From: Ignavibacteriota bacterium
GTDB lineage: Bacteria; Bacteroidota; Ignavibacteria; UBA10030; UBA6906
DNA: 32,606 nucleotides
Direction of reading: 5' to 3'
Assembly: GCA_003162635.1 (NCBI GenBank)
Contig: PMNE01000102.1
Span: 12,390-44,995 of the forward strand
Below the pieces are notes generated by a model. That model saw only the letters and a program-made list of their open reading frames with translations, was not told the DNA's origin and did no database searches. How positions within the stretch are numbered: the stretch's first letter is position 1; each line of letters begins with the position of its first letter. The position numbers and the translations under genes were made by a program. This document shows positions 25,846 through 32,606 of the stretch, one piece after another.

Positions 25846-26846
25846 TGTCCGCCCTGCGAAACCGGGTTCAATTTCGTCGAATCCTCGAGCGCATAATTCC
25901 CGCGAACGACGATCTTCATTCCCTCCTGGAGCCCCGCACCGGAGATTTCAGCGGTCGAGTCTGTCAGAATGCCGGGGGTCACCGCGATGGTGCAGGCAAG
26001 GGAGTCGGATGCCATGATTTTGACCGACGTTGTGTTGCTTTCGTCGTTGCGCAGCAGGGCGGCGCGGGGGACCACAAAGACGTTCCGGTGCTGTCCCGTG
26101 ACGATGCTGATGGCCCCCCCCTCATCGGCCTTCAGGAACGCCTTTTCGGACGAAGAGAGCCTGACGAAGCGCGCCCGCACCCCAACGCTTTGACTCACCC
26201 CATCCGTCTGCGGGTTGATTGCGTCGACGACCGCGGGGATCACTCTTCCCCCGCCGCCCGTGAGGCGGACGACGCACTGCTGGCCGGGATGAACGGCGCG
26301 AACAACGTCAAGGGGAACATCCGCGACGAACGCCATGGTCTGGAGGTCGACCAGCGTGACAAGCTCCGCCCCCTCCGCGACATCGTCCCCCTCGCTGACA
26401 TTTCGTGATGCCACTGTCCCTCCGATCCCCGCCCTGATCTGCACGACGGTCTGCGACGATTCTGCAAGCGCCAGTGATCGCCGGGCCTCAATGCGCTCCG
26501 CTTCCGTCGCGGCATCACGCACCATGGATTCTGCTCCCATCATCGCGGCCTGCGATTCCTTCGGCCGGATGGAAAGTATCACCATTCCCCTCGACAGCCG
26601 CGTCCCTTCGATGGCGTTCAGGTGGATGATCCTACCGGCAAACGGGGCGACCACCCTCTGCTTCCTCAGGGCTTGCGTCCTCCCGGTGGCTTCAACGACC
26701 GTGGCGACTGTGCCGCGCGACAGGGAAACAATGTCCACCGCCACTGTTGCCTTTGGCGCAGGTCCTTCCTCCCCGCCGGGGGAAGAACGTGAACAGCCGG
26801 AGACCGCAACAGCGCATGCCGTTGCAACAAGGAATATGGTTTTCAT
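25842..26846 (-). CDS. RND periplasmic adaptor (membrane fusion) lipoprotein
   Basis: The 334-residue adaptor has a lipoprotein signal ending in AVAVSGC (Cys18). The barrel-sandwich (lipoyl-like) halves are at ~50-75 (ATGRTQALRKQRVVAPFAG) and ~160-185 (GGTVASRNVSEGDDVAEGAEL), joined by a short helical hairpin at ~100-150; beta-barrel and membrane-proximal regions follow. The hairpin is short, as in adaptors of metal-type or small RND systems. It bridges the pump and the outer-membrane factor. It overlaps both neighbours by four bases, so all three are probably translated in step. Confidence 0.92.
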   Translation of the reverse strand: MKTIFLVATACAVAVSGCSRSSPGGEEGPAPKATVAVDIVSLSRGTVATVVEATGRTQALRKQRVVAPFAGRIIHLNAIEGTRLSRGMVILSIRPKESQAAMMGAESMVRDAATEAERIEARRSLALAESSQTVVQIRAGIGGTVASRNVSEGDDVAEGAELVTLVDLQTMAFVADVPLDVVRAVHPGQQCVVRLTGGGGRVIPAVVDAINPQTDGVSQSVGVRARFVRLSSSEKAFLKADEGGAISIVTGQHRNVFVVPRAALLRNDESNTTSVKIMASDSLACTIAVTPGILTDSTAEISGAGLQEGMKIVVRGNYALEDSTKLNPVSQGGQ

Positions 26847-28138
26847 TCATGATCCAGGAGTTGTTCCAGCACTGTGGCCGCCCGGGCGCAATCCACCTCC
26901 GCCTGAAGCGCAGCAAGACGCGTGTCCGTCACCGCCTGCTGCGCGGTCAGCACCTCCAGGGACAAGGCGTCGCCTCCGGCATATCGCGATTTGGTCAACA
27001 GGTAATTGTCTTCGGCGAGACGAACATTCGCCTCACAAGACACAGAGAGGCGCCGGCCGGAACGGATCGCGATCAACACCCGGAGCCGTTCGCTCTCAAC
27101 CGATCTGGCTAGCTGGTGGACACGAACGTCCTGGATCTCCGCGGCAAGCGCCTTTTGTTCCACCCGAAGACCTATCGCACCCCAGGTGAACACGGGGATG
27201 CCGATCGTCATGCCGACGGACGCGCCCACAAACGGGGAACGGTTTTGCCGGGGGAGCCGGAGATTGTCGACGGAGGAAAGCATGCCCGCGTCTGCGGAGA
27301 GTGCAATGGCAGGATGACGCTCGGCGCGCGAAATGTCGGCATCCAACCGGCTCTGGTCCGCCTGGAGAGCGGCCATCGCAAGATCGAGAGTTGCGAAAGA
27401 GGAATCAGGAGTTTCCTGCATAAGACTATCGGGCACCTGCCACTCCTCACCCTTCAGCGATCCTGCAACGGCAAAGGACGTGTCAGCCGCGATTCCCATC
27501 GCTCGTTCGAGGAGAAGGCGGGCCGCAAGTTCATCCGCATACGCCTTGTCGGCGGCCGCGCGCGCCGCGTTGCGTTGTATTTCGGTTCTGAGGATGTCGG
27601 ATTTTGAAACGATGCCCGATCGGGCCCTCCTCATGACAAGATCGAGATATCCGGAGATCTCCTCCAAACTTGCACCCTCGAGCTTCGCCTGCTCATGTGC
27701 CTGAAGCAGTGTGACAAAAGCATCCTTTACGCCGGCGATGAGATCGCGTTCGACTGCGCGCCTGCCGATCGCAAGCCGCCGGATCTCAAGATCGAGTTGC
27801 GTCCCCTTCAAACCTCGCGCCCCTCCATCGTACAATAACTCCTGGAGGAGAACCCGTCCCGACACTTCCCCCCCGTTGGAGATCGCAGGATCGTAACCGA
27901 AGCTGCCGTTCGTCGGAGCGTAGAAGGCATCCCCCTCGAGCGAAATGGTCGGGCGACCGGCGGTGGAAAGTTCTTCCCGCAAGAGAAGCGCCTGCCGGAA
28001 AGAGAGATCGGCGGTGACGAGCGCCGGATGGTGCGCCAGGGCGATCGAGAGACAATCATGCAGCGTCAATGCGTGCTGCCCCAGCGCGGATGGCCCCAAG
28101 AGCGCAGTGAGCAGCACAACGGATCGAAGAAACCTCAT
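26843..28138 (-). CDS. TolC-family outer-membrane efflux protein
   Basis: The product is 431 residues when started at ATG 28138 (MRFLRSVVLLTALLGPSALGQ), which gives a proper signal peptide followed by LTLHDCLSIALAHHPAL, the usual opening of mature TolC-type proteins. The rest is long alternating helices with two outer-membrane efflux repeats (second starting near LDLAMAALQADQSRLDADI). It forms the trimeric exit duct. The ribosome site before 28138 is weak. The frame runs on upstream without a stop through a receiver-domain remnant to 28294 and beyond, so a hybrid start cannot be excluded. It overlaps the adaptor gene by four bases. Confidence 0.9.
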   Translation of the reverse strand: MRFLRSVVLLTALLGPSALGQHALTLHDCLSIALAHHPALVTADLSFRQALLLREELSTAGRPTISLEGDAFYAPTNGSFGYDPAISNGGEVSGRVLLQELLYDGGARGLKGTQLDLEIRRLAIGRRAVERDLIAGVKDAFVTLLQAHEQAKLEGASLEEISGYLDLVMRRARSGIVSKSDILRTEIQRNAARAAADKAYADELAARLLLERAMGIAADTSFAVAGSLKGEEWQVPDSLMQETPDSSFATLDLAMAALQADQSRLDADISRAERHPAIALSADAGMLSSVDNLRLPRQNRSPFVGASVGMTIGIPVFTWGAIGLRVEQKALAAEIQDVRVHQLARSVESERLRVLIAIRSGRRLSVSCEANVRLAEDNYLLTKSRYAGGDALSLEVLTAQQAVTDTRLAALQAEVDCARAATVLEQLLDHE

Positions 28139-28294
28139 CGCTCGCCGCAATTGCGATGGCGGTGCGAAGACCGTGGCCATCTCTTTCCCCGGAATTCCGT
28201 CCGGCGCAATGTCCACCGCGTATCCTTCCGCACGAAGCGTTTTCGCGATCGCCTGCGCGATCCTGGAATCATCTTCGATAACAAGGGCTCTCAT
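28139..28294 (-). pseudogene. Truncated response-regulator receiver domain, in frame with the TolC-like gene
   Basis: From ATG 28294 the frame reads MRALVIEDDSRIAQAIAKTL and then RAEGYAVDIAPDG. This is the first beta strand, acidic EDD pocket, first helix and second strand of an OmpR-type receiver domain. Similarity stops after ~33 residues; the phosphorylated Asp, the rest of the receiver and any DNA-binding domain are missing. About 19 unrelated codons lead directly into the signal peptide of the outer-membrane factor. The likely cause is a deletion that removed most of a response regulator and probably a sensor kinase upstream of the efflux genes. No Shine-Dalgarno precedes 28294. Confidence 0.75.
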
Positions 28295-28362
28295 ACCGCA
28301 ATGTAGCAAAGGAAAATGAAAACAGGGGAGAAAAGTTGTTTGTCTTGCGGGATTTGGGTAAT

Positions 28363-28414
28363 TTTGACCAGCCAGCACCGGCCTTCGGTTTGAACACATG
28401 ACCAACTGGTCAAA
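28363..28414. promoter_or_regulatory. Inverted repeats between the efflux operon and the secreted-protein gene
   Basis: TTTGACCAG (28363-28371) and CTGGTCAAA (28406-28414) form a perfect 9-bp inverted repeat with a 34-base spacer. The right arm is also half of a second inverted repeat, GACCA-AC-TGGTC (28400-28411). The arrangement in a divergent intergenic region resembles a pair of regulator sites. No promoter with both boxes could be fixed nearby; a TACATT box on the minus strand at 28305-28300 lacks a good -35, as in activator-dependent promoters. Confidence 0.45.
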
Positions 28415-28440
28415 TCAAACATATCATGCGAGGTCCAGCG

Positions 28441-28851
28441 ATGCAATCAGTCCGCTGTCTTCTCGTCGCCTTGATGGCGATCGTTCTCGTGGGAGGGGAA
28501 ATGGCTGCGCAGGGGACTCACCTGACCAAAGCCCGGAAGGGAAATGTGAGAAAGGTAGTGACCGTCGTGAACCCGAAGGTTTGGAACGGTCCAGCCCCGG
28601 CCCATCTGACGTTCACGGCGACCATCTTCGTCAACAATCCCCCTGTCGATGTGGAATACACATGGATCCGAAGCGACGGCGCGAAAGGGCCGGTGCAGAG
28701 AGCGACGATCAGGAGTGCGGGAGAGGGATTCAGGGACACCTGGGACGTTGGTTCATCGAAGCAGAAGATGAAGGTATGGGAACGACTCGAGGTGCTGTCG
28801 CCGAACAGGGCGTCATGCAATCCGGCCGTGGCAACGGTCAGATGCAGGTGA
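28441..28851 (+). CDS. Small secreted protein of unknown function
   Basis: I do not recognise this 136-residue protein. It has a signal peptide (MQSVRCLLVALMAIVLVGGE, cleavage likely after MAAQ) and a mature part of about 110 residues that looks all-beta: alternating stretches such as HLTFTATIFVNN, VEYTWIRSDG and WERLEVLSPN suggest a single immunoglobulin-like sandwich. Two cysteines near the end (SCNPAVATVRC) could form a disulfide. The start is ATG 28441, with GAGG seven bases upstream; ATG 28426 in the same frame has no ribosome site. It is a single gene, divergent from the efflux operon. Confidence 0.8.
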   Translation: MQSVRCLLVALMAIVLVGGEMAAQGTHLTKARKGNVRKVVTVVNPKVWNGPAPAHLTFTATIFVNNPPVDVEYTWIRSDGAKGPVQRATIRSAGEGFRDTWDVGSSKQKMKVWERLEVLSPNRASCNPAVATVRCR

Positions 28852-28881
28852 AAGGAACAGGGATTTTATGATCGCAAGGAG

Positions 28882-28914
28882 GGCCGGCTCTGTCCGGGAC
28901 AGACAGAGCCGGCT
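28882..28914. terminator. Hairpin between convergent genes
   Basis: A perfect 12-bp stem (GCCGGCTCTGTC with its complement), extendable by a G-T pair, closes a 7-base loop. It lies 30 bases after the secreted-protein stop codon and about 57 bases after the convergent gene's stop. Neither side has a real U-tract, so it may act with other factors or mainly protect mRNA ends. Confidence 0.6.
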
Positions 28915-28970
28915 CTTCATGTATTGGAAGTTGCAAAAGACCTTTCCGGGCGTCAGAGTCCGGGTCACAC

Positions 28971-29414
28971 TTACTTCAGAATGATCTCCCTCACGAGCTT
29001 GCCCCCAAGAATATCCCGAATGTCGTTTCGCTTGATGGCACCTTCTTTTCGCTGGTCCTGCGAGCCCATGAGTTTTGCCCCCAATGCTTCCATTTTTTCG
29101 GCCATTCCATCCATCGCCGCCATGTTCTTGTATTCGACCAGGAGCATGATGTCCCAATCCTCTGTGTTTGCCGCCGGTCCGTGGAGAATCTTGTAGGAAA
29201 GCACCAATCCTTCTTTTTTCGCTGCTTCAGCCATCTTCTGCCAGTTGGCTGCCAGGTCTCTGTAATAGTCATTCGTCATCCCGGGTTTTGTCTTCACGAA
29301 GCCGACGCTCCAGACACTTCCTTCCGTATAGGGAAGTCCCTGGGCCACACTTTGCGCCGGCACGGAAAGCGACAGGAGCAAAACTGCCCCAAGAAGAATG
29401 GACATGAGTTTCAT
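28971..29414 (-). CDS. Secreted protein with a DABB-like fold
   Basis: The 147-residue protein has a signal peptide (MKLMSILLGAVLLLSLSVPA, cleavage likely near SVAQ). The mature sequence SVWSVGFVKTKPGMTNDYY, then a helix (LAANWQKMAEAAKKEG), then LVLSYKILHGP and WDIMLLVEYKNMAAMDG, has the strand-helix-strand order of dimeric alpha-beta barrel proteins. That assignment is from pattern, not a database match. No catalytic residue can be named. I start at ATG 29414, where GGAG is six bases upstream; the frame continues to 29561 without similarity. Confidence 0.82.
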   Translation of the reverse strand: MKLMSILLGAVLLLSLSVPAQSVAQGLPYTEGSVWSVGFVKTKPGMTNDYYRDLAANWQKMAEAAKKEGLVLSYKILHGPAANTEDWDIMLLVEYKNMAAMDGMAEKMEALGAKLMGSQDQRKEGAIKRNDIRDILGGKLVREIILK

Positions 29415-29696
29415 GGACGACTCCGCTGATATTGTGGAGAGGCGAGCGCCGTTATTCGGCGGCTGGTGATTAAAAATAATCGATGCAACGAATCCGGGAT
29501 GATCGTGGGCTTGCAAACCTGGATGCCGGACGCTTGCCAGCCAGGAAGAGCGGCGCCGCAAGCAGGTCGCGCGCTCTCACGCCAAAACAGAGGTACGGGG
29601 GGGAAGGTTCCTAATTTGCTACTATTTTACAATTTCATGACATTTCGCCCTGGAGGGTTTGGTATGTTGGGGCCAGAACTTCTCACAGGAGCAGCC
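29415..29696. promoter_or_regulatory. Divergent intergenic region, promoters not resolved
   Basis: These 282 bases separate two divergent envelope-protein genes. A perfect inverted repeat GATTA-AAAA-TAATC lies at 29468-29481. On the plus side an AT-rich stretch around 29616-29646 contains TACAAT and a TTGCTA-N17-GACATT combination, one of which probably drives the lipoprotein gene. No clean minus-strand promoter was found. Confidence 0.4.
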
Positions 29697-30425
29697 ATGC
29701 AAAGAATCCTCTCAGCACTTGTCCTTTTGGCCATTACTCTTCCTCTGACGGGTTGCAGCTTGATCGGGCTTGCCATCGGCTCCGCGTCTGATTCGAACGC
29801 GCCGGAACAGATCACCCGCTTCAAACGGATGGATCAGCTCTCCGGGGGGACTCCCCTCACGCTCATCACTACGCACGGTGATACGGTCAAAGGAGATCTG
29901 GTGGGATTGAGGGAGATCCACGATTACGAGAAGATCTATCGCGACAGAGTCTCAGGCACACTACTGGGCGATGTCGTTCCTGCACCTCAAGCACAGGTAA
30001 CGGTCGTCTCTCACGAAAAGGCCACGCTCTTGGGGACCCGCCAGCACAGATTCCAGGCGAAGGTCCGGGGATTTGATCCAGGGGTCGTCCATCTGCTGCC
30101 GGTCCAATCCAGATACAGCCCACTTCTTTCCTTTTCCGATCTGGATTCTCTTCTGAGCGATGGGGGACACTCCATTGACGCCGCGACCTTGGTCAGAATG
30201 TGTGAAGGCCAGGGCGTTCCTTTCATTTCGGAACTTGGAATCCGGGACACTCTCGAGACGCGCTGGATCCCGACTGATGAAATCAGCGTGATCAGCGCCG
30301 AGCCCTCTCACAGTGGAGCCATGACGGGCTTTCTCATCGGAGCCAGCGTTGATGCGTGCGTTGTGATCGTCGGCATTGTGTCATGGTACAATACGCCCCT
30401 GTTCAGCGGGAAGTGGAAATTGTAG
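29697..30425 (+). CDS. Lipoprotein of unknown function
   Basis: The 242-residue protein has a lipoprotein signal (MQRILSALVLLAITLPLTGC, Cys20). A small hydrophobic glycine-rich patch, GLAIGSASD, follows. The middle (LTLITTHGDTVKGDLVGLR, then TVVSHEKATLLG) reads as small beta-barrel repeats, as in proteins that sense or carry RNA-like SH3 folds; this is only a pattern impression. Near the C terminus GAMTGFLIGASVDACVVIVGIVSW is a probable membrane segment or glycine-zipper helix. The start is ATG 29697, with AGGAG five bases upstream. No family is recognised. Confidence 0.82.
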   Translation: MQRILSALVLLAITLPLTGCSLIGLAIGSASDSNAPEQITRFKRMDQLSGGTPLTLITTHGDTVKGDLVGLREIHDYEKIYRDRVSGTLLGDVVPAPQAQVTVVSHEKATLLGTRQHRFQAKVRGFDPGVVHLLPVQSRYSPLLSFSDLDSLLSDGGHSIDAATLVRMCEGQGVPFISELGIRDTLETRWIPTDEISVISAEPSHSGAMTGFLIGASVDACVVIVGIVSWYNTPLFSGKWKL

Positions 30426-30520
30426 GGAATCCTCCCTCCACCCACGCAATCTACGACGCCACACGCCCTCCTCTTCAAGAAAGCCGGTGTAACAAGAAGA
30501 TCAGTGAGGCAAGACACTTG

Positions 30521-30552
30521 GAAGCCCATCCGCTTTCGCGCGGATGGGCTTC
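30521..30552. terminator. Hairpin between the lipoprotein and YIP1-family genes
   Basis: A perfect 13-bp stem (GAAGCCCATCCGC with its complement) closes a 6-base loop between two convergent genes. It is 95 bases after the lipoprotein stop and 57 bases beyond the YIP1-family gene's stop. A strong U-tract is missing on both sides. A bidirectional terminator is the most likely role. Confidence 0.62.
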
Positions 30553-30581
30553 TGCGTCAGACGATCCGCAAAGAAGGATGC

Positions 30582-30599
30582 CCGGGTGGGATGACCCGG
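30582..30599 (-). terminator. Possible hairpin after the YIP1-family gene
   Basis: CCGGGT and ACCCGG form a 6-bp stem with a 6-base loop, starting 10 bases beyond the YIP1-family stop codon. The minus-strand sequence beyond contains CTTCTTT rather than a U-run, so termination is uncertain. Confidence 0.35.
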
Positions 30600-30609
30600 C
30601 CGGGCGATG

Positions 30610-31206
30610 CTACATCCCTGTCGCCACTGACGTGGCCGCGCTCAGGCCGAATATGCCGAGGACGATCATCGAGAGGATTGCTCCGATGACGGCGTAGACG
30701 ATGATCAGCACGATGATCGAAACCACAAGATAGCCGACGACTTTGTCCTGGGGGGTCTTCATGATCGGCGCCAGACCAAGATACATCAGGTACAGGCTGT
30801 AGAGACTCGCCAGAAGGACCAGCCAGCTGAGTCCAGGAATAATGTACAGGATTCCTGCTACCCAGGCCGGAGTGTAAGAATATGCAACGAGTTGGACGGC
30901 TCTCCCGAGTCCCTTTTGCGATCCGAAATTCGGCGCCAGAAAGTCAATCACAAATGCGGCCAGATAGACAACAACGAACGCCGAGAGAAGCTGGATCAGC
31001 GCAGTCGCGACGCCGAAGGAAATCGAGCTGAAACCGGCGCGGCCGATCAGTCCGTAGCCGATGATCGAGGCAATAGCAGGGATAAGCGCCAGTGGGAAAA
31101 CGTAGCCGATCATGATCTGTTGGATATTCGGCTCCTCCCCTGCAATGACATTCCATTCGGTTTTGGGTTCGAGAATGATTTTCTTTACCCGATCGACAAG
31201 ATTCAT
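30610..31206 (-). CDS. YIP1-family integral membrane protein
   Basis: The 198-residue protein begins with the amphipathic segment MNLVDRVKKIILEPKTEWN, typical of bacterial YIP1-family proteins, followed by about five membrane helices. The second helix region contains ALIPAIASIIGYGLIG, and the segment after the third has the conserved LVAYSYTPAWVAGIL. Bacterial members have no established biochemical role. I start at ATG 31206 (MNLVDR), because the longer frame to 31290 is basic, Arg/His-rich and unlike the family. A weak promoter lies upstream, and the gene is convergent with the lipoprotein gene. Confidence 0.88.
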   Translation of the reverse strand: MNLVDRVKKIILEPKTEWNVIAGEEPNIQQIMIGYVFPLALIPAIASIIGYGLIGRAGFSSISFGVATALIQLLSAFVVVYLAAFVIDFLAPNFGSQKGLGRAVQLVAYSYTPAWVAGILYIIPGLSWLVLLASLYSLYLMYLGLAPIMKTPQDKVVGYLVVSIIVLIIVYAVIGAILSMIVLGIFGLSAATSVATGM

Positions 31207-31281
31207 ATGGACTCCTGATGATGTCCCGGTGGGTGGGTGGTGGGACGTCATGCGCCGCATCAGGCGCACGCGTTCGGCTCG

Positions 31282-31310
31282 AACATGCAAGAAATCTGCA
31301 AGAAAGTCAA
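31282..31310 (-). promoter_or_regulatory. Possible promoter of the YIP1-family gene
   Basis: On the minus strand TTGACT (31310-31305), again followed by TTC, is 17 bases from CATGTT (31287-31282), a weak -10. The start would be near 31275, giving a leader of about 68 bases to the ATG at 31206. Confidence 0.45.
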
Positions 31311-31427
31311 ATGTGAAGCACCCCCCCCGCCTCCGTTTGAAAGAGAGAGACGGCTTGATCGCAAAGCTACCCTGACCGTCAATCTTCGTGGCGGTATGGC
31401 TGCACGGCGTGGGGGGATCCCCTGCGC

Positions 31428-32606
31428 TTATTTCATCAGCACCAGCTTGGTCACCTTGTTGAAGGCGATCGCGCCGTATTCATTGGTCACAACAAGCCGC
31501 GCGAAATAGACGCCGCTTGCGACGGAACGCGCATCCCACGTCGCCGTGTGGTAGCCGGCGCCGAGCGTACCTCTCACCAACGTCGCAACCTCGCGGCCGA
31601 GAACATCATAGACGACAAGCGAGACATTCCCTGCCTTGGGAAGCCCATACGTAATCGTGGTCGATGGATTGAAGGGGTTCGGATAGTTCTGAGAAAGGGC
31701 AAACCGATCAGGGATGTTCCTGCCGACATCGGCGACGGCCAATGTGGTTGGAATTCCATAGACCTCGAGTTCCCTGACGGCAAAGCCGCTCGTGCTCAGC
31801 GCCCGCACGTCGAGAGCGACTTCGATATATGTCGCGTCCAGGTTGATGCTGTCGATGACCGTCGTTCCCCCAAGGCCGCCTGTTATCGCCCGTGCGAGGG
31901 TAAAGTCATTATCGTTGGGCGACAACTCCAACCGGTAGGAGGTGGCATAGTTGCTCCCCCATCTGATGACGACGCGTTTTATCAGGAAGCTCTGTCCGAG
32001 GTTGCAGTCGATCCACATGCGGTCTCCTGAGGCGCTCACCCACTGGGTCGTGGTATCGCCGTCGATCATATTGGCCGGGTTCTTATATGCAGGGTTCGTG
32101 CTGCTCCCCGAGACCACGACGTGCGCCAACAGAGCCCGGTCGATCTGATCCTGGGCAACGGCGGTGATCAGGATCGAAGAGGTGTCCCGCACAGATCCGA
32201 ACGTGGTGAGCCGGTAGGTCGTGGTGGAGGCAGGGAAGACCTTCAGTGAATCGGTTCGCCCGACGGTCGAATCATTCAACGACACCGTGGATCCATGCGA
32301 CACGTTCCAGTGCAGCTCGACCGGGTCCCCGACGCCGATATGCGTTGCAGAGGCGGTGAACGATATGATCCTTCCGCTCGGGTACACAAAAACCGTGTCG
32401 GTCGTTGTGTCGGCGATTGCCCCCGATGCGATAAGCCGGTACTGTGTCGTCACCGTGGGGCTCACCACCACGGTTCCGCGAATGCCGACGCTGTTTCCGT
32501 CCAGCGTGACGGATGTTCCAAGGGCTGTCTTCCAGTCGAGGGTGCTCGTCTGGCCGCTATCAATCAGACCGGGTTTCGCGGTGAAGGAATAGACTCTTCC
32601 CGTGAC
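31428..32606 (-). CDS. T9SS-exported protein with Ig-like and F5/8C-like domains (partial)
   Basis: The frame is open to the window edge, so at least 392 residues of the C-terminal part are seen and the N terminus is missing. Two Ig-like repeats share the pattern FTA...W...V.L...V.P..TT.YRL (residues ~1-75 and ~78-150). A galactose-binding/F5-8 type C-like domain follows at ~160-284 (NMIDGDTTTQWVSASGDRMW, then ELEVYG at the end). The last ~95 residues are a type A sorting domain: FALSQNYPNPFNPSTTITYG, YDVLGREVATLV, GVYFARL and the final KVTKLVLMK. It should be exported by the type IX system and anchored or released at the surface. The carbohydrate- or surface-binding role is inferred. Confidence 0.93.
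   Translation of the reverse strand, partial: VTGRVYSFTAKPGLIDSGQTSTLDWKTALGTSVTLDGNSVGIRGTVVVSPTVTTQYRLIASGAIADTTTDTVFVYPSGRIISFTASATHIGVGDPVELHWNVSHGSTVSLNDSTVGRTDSLKVFPASTTTYRLTTFGSVRDTSSILITAVAQDQIDRALLAHVVVSGSSTNPAYKNPANMIDGDTTTQWVSASGDRMWIDCNLGQSFLIKRVVIRWGSNYATSYRLELSPNDNDFTLARAITGGLGGTTVIDSINLDATYIEVALDVRALSTSGFAVRELEVYGIPTTLAVADVGRNIPDRFALSQNYPNPFNPSTTITYGLPKAGNVSLVVYDVLGREVATLVRGTLGAGYHTATWDARSVASGVYFARLVVTNEYGAIAFNKVTKLVLMK

Noticed and set aside
24280-25896. A 538-codon open frame on the plus strand opposite the RND pump gene.
   Set aside because: It is antisense to a clear RND gene, has shadow composition rich in Arg, Asp, His and Gly, and no ribosome site. GC-rich coding DNA often leaves such frames open.
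28349-28366. The frame upstream of the TolC-like gene reads QNYPNP, as in type IX sorting domains.
   Set aside because: The rest of the sorting domain is absent, the reading lies upstream of any supported start codon, and the bases overlap the inverted-repeat region. It looks coincidental.
29466-29696. A 77-codon upstream extension of the lipoprotein frame.
   Set aside because: It would bury the lipoprotein signal peptide inside the protein. ATG 29697 has AGGAG five bases upstream.

Overview
The window looks like a chromosomal stretch of a GC-rich member of the Bacteroidota/Chlorobiota assemblage, most probably an Ignavibacteria- or Kapabacteria-like lineage. The best evidence is the gene running off the right end: its product ends in a type IX secretion sorting domain with the QNYPNPFNPSTTI and YDVLGREVATL signatures typical of that group. 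Supporting points are an atpD-atpC pair without the other ATP synthase genes, a fused E1 2-oxoacid dehydrogenase, a pyruvoyl-type arginine decarboxylase and a YpdA-type (bacillithiol-linked) reductase. Unlike Bacteroidia, many genes have clear Shine-Dalgarno sequences, and several promoters fit a sigma-70 pattern, TTGACT/TTGATT-N17-TAnAnT.

Layout. 1-747 (+): the 3' end of DNA polymerase I. 837-1511 (-): a double PspC membrane protein behind a possible ECF-sigma promoter. 1745-5755 (-): the translation cluster rplM-rpsI-rpsB-tsf-pyrH-frr, read from a promoter at about 5810-5838 to a UUCG-loop terminator at 1695-1722. 5883-13746 (-): a lipoate-dependent 2-oxoacid dehydrogenase operon, lpdA, fused E1 alpha/beta, separate E1 alpha, separate E1 beta, E2 and lipA. 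This links the complexes to the enzyme that makes their lipoyl cofactor. 13747-13908: a divergent promoter region. 13909-16214 (+): smpB-tyrS-pdaD, ending at a bidirectional terminator shared with a convergent SLT lipoprotein (16280-17005).

17006-17435 is an AT-rich noncoding stretch. 17436-21652 (-): atpD, atpC, an unrecognised gene, manC and rlpA. 21771-28138 (-): a translationally coupled efflux operon (outer-membrane factor, adaptor, RND pump) followed by a YpdA-type reductase. The outer-membrane factor is preceded, in frame, by the first ~33 residues of a response-regulator receiver domain, which looks like the scar of a lost two-component system. 28441-32606: four envelope or secreted proteins of mostly unknown role (a small secreted protein, a DABB-like secreted protein, a lipoprotein and a YIP1-family membrane protein), then the partial T9SS-exported protein with Ig-like and F5/8C-like domains.

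Most of the window is housekeeping. No CRISPR array, prophage, insertion sequence, tRNA or rRNA gene was found. The items most worth a second look are the receiver-domain remnant and inverted repeats in front of the efflux operon, the two E1 systems sharing one E2, the possible ECF promoter of the PspC gene, the hairpin cluster between rpsI and rpsB, and the unknown gene between atpC and manC.
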